From assembly GCF_022095615.2 (NCBI RefSeq), contig NZ_CP155564.1, forward strand, positions 1 through 8,513: a DNA stretch of 8,513 nt, in the 5' to 3' direction. Every line of letters begins with the position of its first letter. Position 1 is the stretch's first letter. Source of the stretch: Bacillus thuringiensis (lineage in GTDB: Bacteria > Bacillota > Bacilli > Bacillales > Bacillaceae_G). Under the pieces are notes generated by a model that saw nothing but the letters and a program-made list of their open reading frames with translations, was not told where the DNA came from and searched no databases. The position numbers and the translations under genes were made by a program. This document shows positions 5,014 to 8,513 of this stretch, one piece after another.

Positions 5014-5054
5014 AAAGAAAAAAGACTGATATTTTTTATCAGTCTTTTTTCTTT
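5014..5054 (+). terminator. Strong terminator of the 87-residue gene
   Basis: AAAGAAAAAAGACTGATA (5014-5031) pairs perfectly over 18 bases with 5037-5054, 5-base T loop, with T-rich 3' arm. It begins 8 bases after the stop codon. The A-rich 5' arm means that it could also work on the minus strand. Confidence 0.85.
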
Positions 5055-5787
5055 AACTATTTATATTTTTTCATCATAAAAGGGTTAGGTATTTTAATAA
5101 TATATTTATATATTTAATAAAAGTTACGCGTGACTTTTTGATTTTTTCATTTGCGCACAAAAGCAAAAAGATTTTAAGAGTAAAAAGGATTAAAAATATA
5201 CAGAAATCGCGAAATAAAAAATTCACAGAAACAACAATTTCAAACATAATCTAAACATCTTTTTATCACACAACTCGTTTGAAACGGTGCAACTTTTTAA
5301 CGATATGAAATATCTATGAATTAAATATGCGAGCAAAGTTTTTTCGTTTTCAGTTCGTCATGAAGGTATTATATAAACTCCTTAATTTCGAAATACAGAA
5401 TAACAAAGAAAAGAGAAAACAAAAATTCCGAAAATCGAAAAATCGAGATTTCCAATTTAACAAATTCCAAAATCAAATCCCACATAAAAAATCCAAAATC
5501 AGCCCCGAAAATTTAGAATTTCTCAAAACTATATTTTCAAAAAAATCATCAAAAAACGTGCGGTATTTTATCGTAATATATATTACTAAAAAAATTCATG
5601 CGCACACTTTAAGTTTTCACCTCGTACGTTAGTAAAACAAAATTAGTAGAACAAAATATATCTCGAAATAAACTTTAAAAATAAATTTACAAATTCACGA
5701 AATTTAAATTTAAGAAAAACTCCTTTTTGTTAAATCATAAAAAAACTTTTGAATGCTACTTGCTGCACTCAAAAATAGACTCAATAA
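5055..5787. other. Long AT-rich region without a supported gene
   Basis: About 730 bases, very AT-rich. One plus-strand frame (5327-5632) exists, but it has no ribosome site and its Lys/Phe/Asn-rich translation reflects base composition. Structure seen: a near-palindrome AAAGTtACGCGTgACTTT around 5120-5137; further palindromic hexamers TGCGCA and TCGCGA nearby; a 14-base tandem repeat at 5629-5656; and near the right end a hairpin TTGAATGC/GCACTCAA (5748-5771, one wobble) that, on the minus strand, precedes a T-run and may be a second terminator behind the rep operon. Confidence 0.5.
5629..5656 (+). repeat. 14-bp tandem repeat
   Basis: TTAGTAAAACAAAA (5629-5642) is directly followed by TTAGTAGAACAAAA (5643-5656), 13 of 14 bases identical. 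No function seen. Confidence 0.7.
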
Positions 5788-5828
5788 AATAAGGGAACTG
5801 ACTTGATATAACAGTCAGTTCCCTTATT
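5788..5828 (-). terminator. Terminator of the rep operon
   Basis: AATAAGGGAACTGACT (5788-5803) and AGTCAGTTCCCTTATT (5813-5828) pair perfectly over 16 bases with a 9-base loop. On the minus strand it is followed by TTATTTTATT and lies 45 bases past the stop of the zinc-ribbon gene. Confidence 0.82.
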
Positions 5829-5873
5829 AAAAATTTCTAACATTTGACTTTGCTTTTTTCACAAATCAACCAA

Positions 5874-6071
5874 CTAAAACAATTCTTTATGACAAGTCTC
5901 ACAAATTTGCATTCTACCTTCAGCATCACCAATAATTTTCGTTTTTTTAGATTGAATCTTGAAACAATAAAAACATAATTTTCTATTTACACCTTTATGA
6001 TCAATTTTTTCATATTCATGAAACTTTTTACAACCAAGACAATAATAATATAAATCTCCCGCTACTTTCAT
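5874..6071 (-). CDS. Small zinc-ribbon-like protein coupled to rep
   Basis: A 65-residue protein with three CxxC knuckles: Cys11-Cys14 (CLGC), Cys33-Cys36 (CFYC) and Cys57-Cys60 (CETC, followed by His62). Two pairs would make one zinc ribbon, leaving a third pair for a second metal or redox role. Its ATG at 6071 is 3 bases past the rep stop, and its ribosome site GGAGG lies inside the last rep codons, 8 bases from the ATG, so translation is coupled to rep. No signal peptide or membrane segment; it is probably cytoplasmic. Position suggests a role with replication, such as copy control or binding nucleic acid or Rep, but I do not recognise a characterised family. Confidence 0.82.
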   Translation of the reverse strand: MKVAGDLYYYCLGCKKFHEYEKIDHKGVNRKLCFYCFKIQSKKTKIIGDAEGRMQICETCHKELF

Positions 6072-6074
6072 ACA

Positions 6075-7121
6075 CTACGCCTCCACATCTACTTCATTAA
6101 TTAAATGACCGTTATACTCTTGCTTCTCACTCTCAGATAACTCTTGATACTCTTGTTCAAATTTCATTAAATCCTTATTCCACATTGCGATTAATCTATA
6201 ATAATATTCATTCTTGTCTGTACTCTTATACTTGTCCAATTCGCCATCTTCATATTTTTTCGCATAATCTTTTAATAATCCACCGTAAACAATTAATTGA
6301 CGACCTTTTAATGCTAAATAGAACACGTCAAACACTTCTTGACTAACCGACATTTCATAGTCTTTCGCTGAATACTTCGCAACCTCCGCAACTGCATTTC
6401 CTTCTCGTATTAACTCTACTTTTTGAATATGTACTTGCGTAATCTCTGGCATATCTGTTACTTCTCGCCACATTTCTAACCATTCTTCTTGCTTAATATA
6501 AAGCTCTTTACGTTTAAAATAATTTTTATCAACACAAAGCAATACATGAAAATGAGGATTATATGTATCATAATTCGGGTTATGATCGTCTACTTTCAAT
6601 CCACGAGAATCATAATATGCTTTTCTCTTTTTGTTGTTATACATTTCTTCAGTGATGAATCGTTCTTTATCATACGTCATTTCTAGCTTTCTAATATAAC
6701 CCTTAATAGAACGTTGAATATTACGTCTATCAAATAACTTTTTAAAAGCTTTATTAAATCTATCAATCTCACTTTTCACCATATCAGCTTTAATATTTGG
6801 AGTCGTCAACGTTAAAAAAAGAAACTCTTTCTTTTCCTCAATCTTAATTGCTTCCATCATCGTTGCGATTTTCACCGCGTCCTTCCCTGCTTTCCTCCAA
6901 GCACAAATCGGACAAAATCGATTTTTACAATCATTCCCCTTTACTCGTTTCTTCTTCTTTTTATCCTTTGTAGCCAAAAATTCATTAAAGATACTGCACG
7001 ATTTAAACAATTCTTTCCCGCTCTCACTCATTTTCTTCTTTATAAATTCGTAAATCTTGATATTCTGTTTCTTTTTAGGTTGTAATTTACCAGTGATTTC
7101 ATCTTGATTTTTCTTTGCCAT
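6075..7121 (-). CDS. rep: Rolling-circle replication initiator, Rep_1 (pC194/pUB110) family
   Basis: A 348-residue initiator that nicks the double-strand origin and stays bound to the 5' end. Motifs in order: CKNRFCPIC (residues 65-73), the N-terminal cysteine motif; FLTLT (102-106), motif 1; NPHFHVLL with His190 and His192, the metal-binding HUH motif 2; and AKYSAKDY with Tyr250 in the KYxxK context, the likely nicking tyrosine of motif 3. Length is normal for the family. The start ATG 7121 has only a weak site (AGGA, 14 bases away), which fits a low level of initiator. The leader contains nested hairpins and a candidate origin. The zinc-ribbon gene follows in the same transcript. I judge it closest to Rep proteins of B. 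thuringiensis cryptic plasmids, from memory only. Confidence 0.94.
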   Translation of the reverse strand: MAKKNQDEITGKLQPKKKQNIKIYEFIKKKMSESGKELFKSCSIFNEFLATKDKKKKKRVKGNDCKNRFCPICAWRKAGKDAVKIATMMEAIKIEEKKEFLFLTLTTPNIKADMVKSEIDRFNKAFKKLFDRRNIQRSIKGYIRKLEMTYDKERFITEEMYNNKKRKAYYDSRGLKVDDHNPNYDTYNPHFHVLLCVDKNYFKRKELYIKQEEWLEMWREVTDMPEITQVHIQKVELIREGNAVAEVAKYSAKDYEMSVSQEVFDVFYLALKGRQLIVYGGLLKDYAKKYEDGELDKYKSTDKNEYYYRLIAMWNKDLMKFEQEYQELSESEKQEYNGHLINEVDVEA

Positions 7122-7187
7122 ATTTGATATATTAGTCCTATCTGAAAAACATCAGAATTTCTAATTTCTGAATTTCATATTCGATAT

Positions 7188-7214
7188 AAAAAAGGGTGTA
7201 CGAATCCTTTTTTT
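7188..7214 (-). promoter_or_regulatory. Attenuator-like hairpin in the rep leader
   Basis: On the minus strand AAAAAAAGG (7214-7206) can pair with CCTTTTTT (7195-7188), and the 3' arm ends in a T-run, like a weak intrinsic terminator about 65 bases before the rep ATG. It directly follows the long nested hairpin, so alternative folding could decide whether rep is transcribed. Confidence 0.4.
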
Positions 7215-7215
7215 G

Positions 7216-7294
7216 GACTTGCTCCTCTCGTGGTATTTATGATTTTTAATTCGACACTAAAAATGATAAATCTATCCGCCTGAAAAAGCAAGTC
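7216..7294 (-). promoter_or_regulatory. Rep promoter region with long nested inverted repeats
   Basis: TTGCTT (7291-7286) and TATCAT (7268-7263) on the minus strand are 17 bases apart and make a plausible rep promoter with start near 7256. Two inverted repeats are nested here: GACTTGCT (7216-7223) with AGCAAGTC (7287-7294), and TTTATGATTTTTA (7236-7248) with TAAAAATGATAAA (7258-7270; 12 of 13 pair). The loop contains TTCGACA (7250-7256), which on the minus strand is TGTCGAA, a match to the Spo0A box TGNCGAA at the predicted start point. Confidence 0.5.
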
Positions 7295-7308
7295 TTTTTT
7301 TTTACAAA

Positions 7309-7395
7309 CCCTTGATACATAAGGGCTAAAAGAATACATAGGCATCAATTTCGTTGCCGAAATAGTTACCTATGTATTAAAGAAAGAAAAAACTC
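7309..7395. other. dso: Candidate double-strand replication origin (dso)
   Basis: Two features resemble the pC194/pUB110 origin. On the plus strand, CCCTT-GATACAT-AAGGG (7309-7325) is a hairpin whose arm and loop contain CTTGATAcATAAGGG, close to the pC194 nick region CTTGATAATAAGGG. On the minus strand, TTTCTTTCTTTAATACATAGG then GTAACTATT (from about 7387 to 7361) resembles the pC194 stretch TTCTTTCTT followed by GGGTAACTATT. Between them is a two-tier hairpin: AATACATAGG (7333-7342) with CCTATGTATT (7369-7378), and inside it ATTTCG (7348-7353) with CGAAAT (7358-7363). Rep and almost all genes are on the minus strand, which argues for nicking of that strand, but the best nick core is on the plus strand. 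Confidence 0.6.
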
Positions 7396-7417
7396 GATTT
7401 TTCGAACACGAAAAATC
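7396..7417. repeat. Perfect hairpin beside the origin
   Basis: GATTTTTCG (7396-7404) and CGAAAAATC (7409-7417) pair perfectly around AACA. It lies between the candidate dso and the terminator and may be part of the origin or a second weak stop for mob transcripts. Confidence 0.5.
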
Positions 7418-7420
7418 ATA

Positions 7421-7463
7421 AAAAAATGCCCCTAAATCCACTCCGTGGACAGGGGCATTTTTT
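7421..7463. terminator. Bidirectional terminator between mob and rep
   Basis: AAAAAATGCCCCT (7421-7433) pairs with AGGGGCATTTTTT (7451-7463), and CCAC (7438-7441) with GTGG (7445-7448) inside. The T-run continues to 7465. It insulates the replication unit from mob transcription on the minus strand, 125 bases after the mob stop. Confidence 0.88.
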
Positions 7464-7590
7464 TTCGTTCAAAACCATTTTTTTTAACGGATAAAACATC
7501 TGAGAAACATACTCATCTTAAGCAAGTTATAAAAAACAAATTCCGCTAACGCTATAAATCTAAAAAACAAAAAACTCAAACAGAACCACA

Positions 7591-8513
7591 CTATCTCTCC
7601 AATCCCTGGTCCCGATTTTTCTGTTGGCTACTTCGCACTTGTTTTAATCTCTTTTGTTGTTCTTCATGCTCTTGTTTATGATTCAAAAACTTTTGAGCGC
7701 CTCTCACTTCATCATCACTAGTAAAATATCGTTTTAAAAATTTGCAATTCATCCTGTCCAATATACTCCCCTTAACGTAACCAATCACCCCAGCCAATTC
7801 AGGAAGCTTTTCTTTATACAACTCTTTCACTCGTTCCAACGTTTTCTTAAAGAAATCATTCTCTTCCTTCAATCCTCGATTCTCTCTTTTCAATTCTGTT
7901 ATTTGCCCCTCTAAAATACATTTCTCTCTATACAGCCCATCTTTTTCACGTGTAATTACACCTGATTCGTTTTTAAGGCGTCTAACATCTTCTCTAAGGG
8001 CTTCCGACGACCTAGCTAATACTTTTATACTTTCGAAGTCTTCCGAGGTAATCTCGACCGTTTTAGAGCGTATAAACCCACCTTTTTCTTTAACTGGGAT
8101 CTCATCCACACTTTTTGCTTGATCTAAAGACATTTTTAAATCATGAAGACGACTATCTATTCCCTTCTTTTCTTGCTCTAGTTCTTCTATTTCTTGTTGT
8201 AAAGTCACCGCTTTAAACCGCTGCGTCGATAAATGTTTTCTATCACTAGAAACACCACGCTCTATATCAAATCCCTTTTCTTTCACATGTTCATAGATTT
8301 TATCTTGTAAATCATGAAACTCTGATTTGTTTTTAAAAAATGAATACGCTGATAGTTTTTGTTTTTCATTAACTGGAACCATACCCACATGCATATGAGG
8401 TGTTTTTTCATCAACATGTACGGAAGCATACACAAAGTTCTCTTCTCCATATCTCCCCTTCAAAAAACGAAGAGACTCTTCAAAGAATCGTCTCTGTTCC
8501 ACTTGAGATAAAG
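7591..8513 (-). CDS. mob: MOBV-family relaxase (Mob/Pre), C-terminal part; begins at 283 across the circular junction
   Basis: Remaining 306 or so residues of the relaxase. The metal-binding triad motif III is HVDEKTPHMH, with His at about residues 127, 134 and 136 of the full protein; in pMV158 MobM these histidines hold the Mn2+ used for strand cleavage. After about residue 200 the protein becomes rich in Glu, Lys and Leu with heptad-like spacing (EEL-EQEKK, then REK-LYREK, LKREN, LKEEN), a long coiled coil typical of the C-terminal half of MobM-like proteins and thought to support dimers or contact with the coupling protein or membrane. A GTG at 8502 could be mistaken for a start, but the frame is open upstream through the junction. 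The gene is followed by 125 bases and then a strong terminator shared with the rep side. Confidence 0.93.
   Translation of the reverse strand, partial: LSQVEQRRFFEESLRFLKGRYGEENFVYASVHVDEKTPHMHVGMVPVNEKQKLSAYSFFKNKSEFHDLQDKIYEHVKEKGFDIERGVSSDRKHLSTQRFKAVTLQQEIEELEQEKKGIDSRLHDLKMSLDQAKSVDEIPVKEKGGFIRSKTVEITSEDFESIKVLARSSEALREDVRRLKNESGVITREKDGLYREKCILEGQITELKRENRGLKEENDFFKKTLERVKELYKEKLPELAGVIGYVKGSILDRMNCKFLKRYFTSDDEVRGAQKFLNHKQEHEEQQKRLKQVRSSQQKNRDQGLER

Noticed and set aside
5327..5632. Plus-strand frame of 101 codons
   Set aside because: No ribosome site before the ATG, no recognisable domain, and a Lys/Phe/Asn-rich translation that follows from AT-rich DNA.
6489..6686. Plus-strand frame inside rep
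   Set aside because: Shadow of the Rep coding sequence.
7549..7554. TAGCGT on the minus strand, the CS-6 box of ssoA origins
   Set aside because: A lone hexamer without the RSB element or the matching fold is not enough to call an ssoA.
1..8513. CRISPR arrays, tRNA or rRNA genes, insertion sequences, prophage genes, insecticidal crystal genes
   Set aside because: No regular spacer-repeat array, no tRNA-like fold, no transposase with terminal repeats and no cry-type gene found on either strand.

Overview
The window reads as a complete small circular plasmid of a Bacillus cereus group bacterium, opened at an EcoRI site. The last base (G) and the first five (AATTC) rebuild GAATTC, and the reading frame of a mobilisation relaxase runs in phase from position 1 onto position 8513. 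Base composition is strongly AT-rich. The length (8,513 bp), a Rap phosphatase and a Phr precursor ending in YAHGKDI agree with what I recall of plasmid pHT8_1 of Bacillus thuringiensis kurstaki HD73. That identification is from memory, not from a search.

Layout. Almost everything is read on the minus strand. Across the junction lies a MOBV (pMV158 MobM-type) relaxase of 401 residues (283 to 1, then 8513 to 7591), with its oriT just upstream (about 313-356). Behind oriT is a GC-richer cluster of hairpins (360-580), then gene-poor DNA (584-1200), a three-way-junction fold (1200-1257), a helically phased TATGCG array (1295-1364) and three direct repeats (1407-1484), closed by a terminator at 1511-1548. 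Replication is of the pC194/pUB110 rolling-circle type: a Rep_1 initiator (7121-6075), a translationally coupled small zinc-ribbon protein (6071-5874), a terminator, and a structured leader plus candidate double-strand origin at 7188-7378.

The accessory half carries a quorum-sensing cassette, rap8-phr8 (3769-2547). Directly downstream on the same strand is a two-gene cassette that looks like a secreted bacteriocin precursor (2427-1846) and an overlapping two-helix membrane protein, probably its immunity protein (1862-1656). A third unit is a divergent pair: an Xre-type repressor (4468-4241) and an unrecognised 87-residue protein (4742-5005), separated by a very AT-rich control region with a promoter and a split inverted repeat.

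How the parts may work together. Rep and Mob give rolling-circle maintenance and transfer by a helper. Rap8 should drain phosphate from the Spo0F/Spo0A relay until imported Phr8 heptapeptide blocks it, so the plasmid can delay host sporulation according to density. The bacteriocin-like cassette beside it would give plasmid carriers an advantage over plasmid-free kin. Joint regulation of these two systems is an inference and is the most interesting thing here to test.
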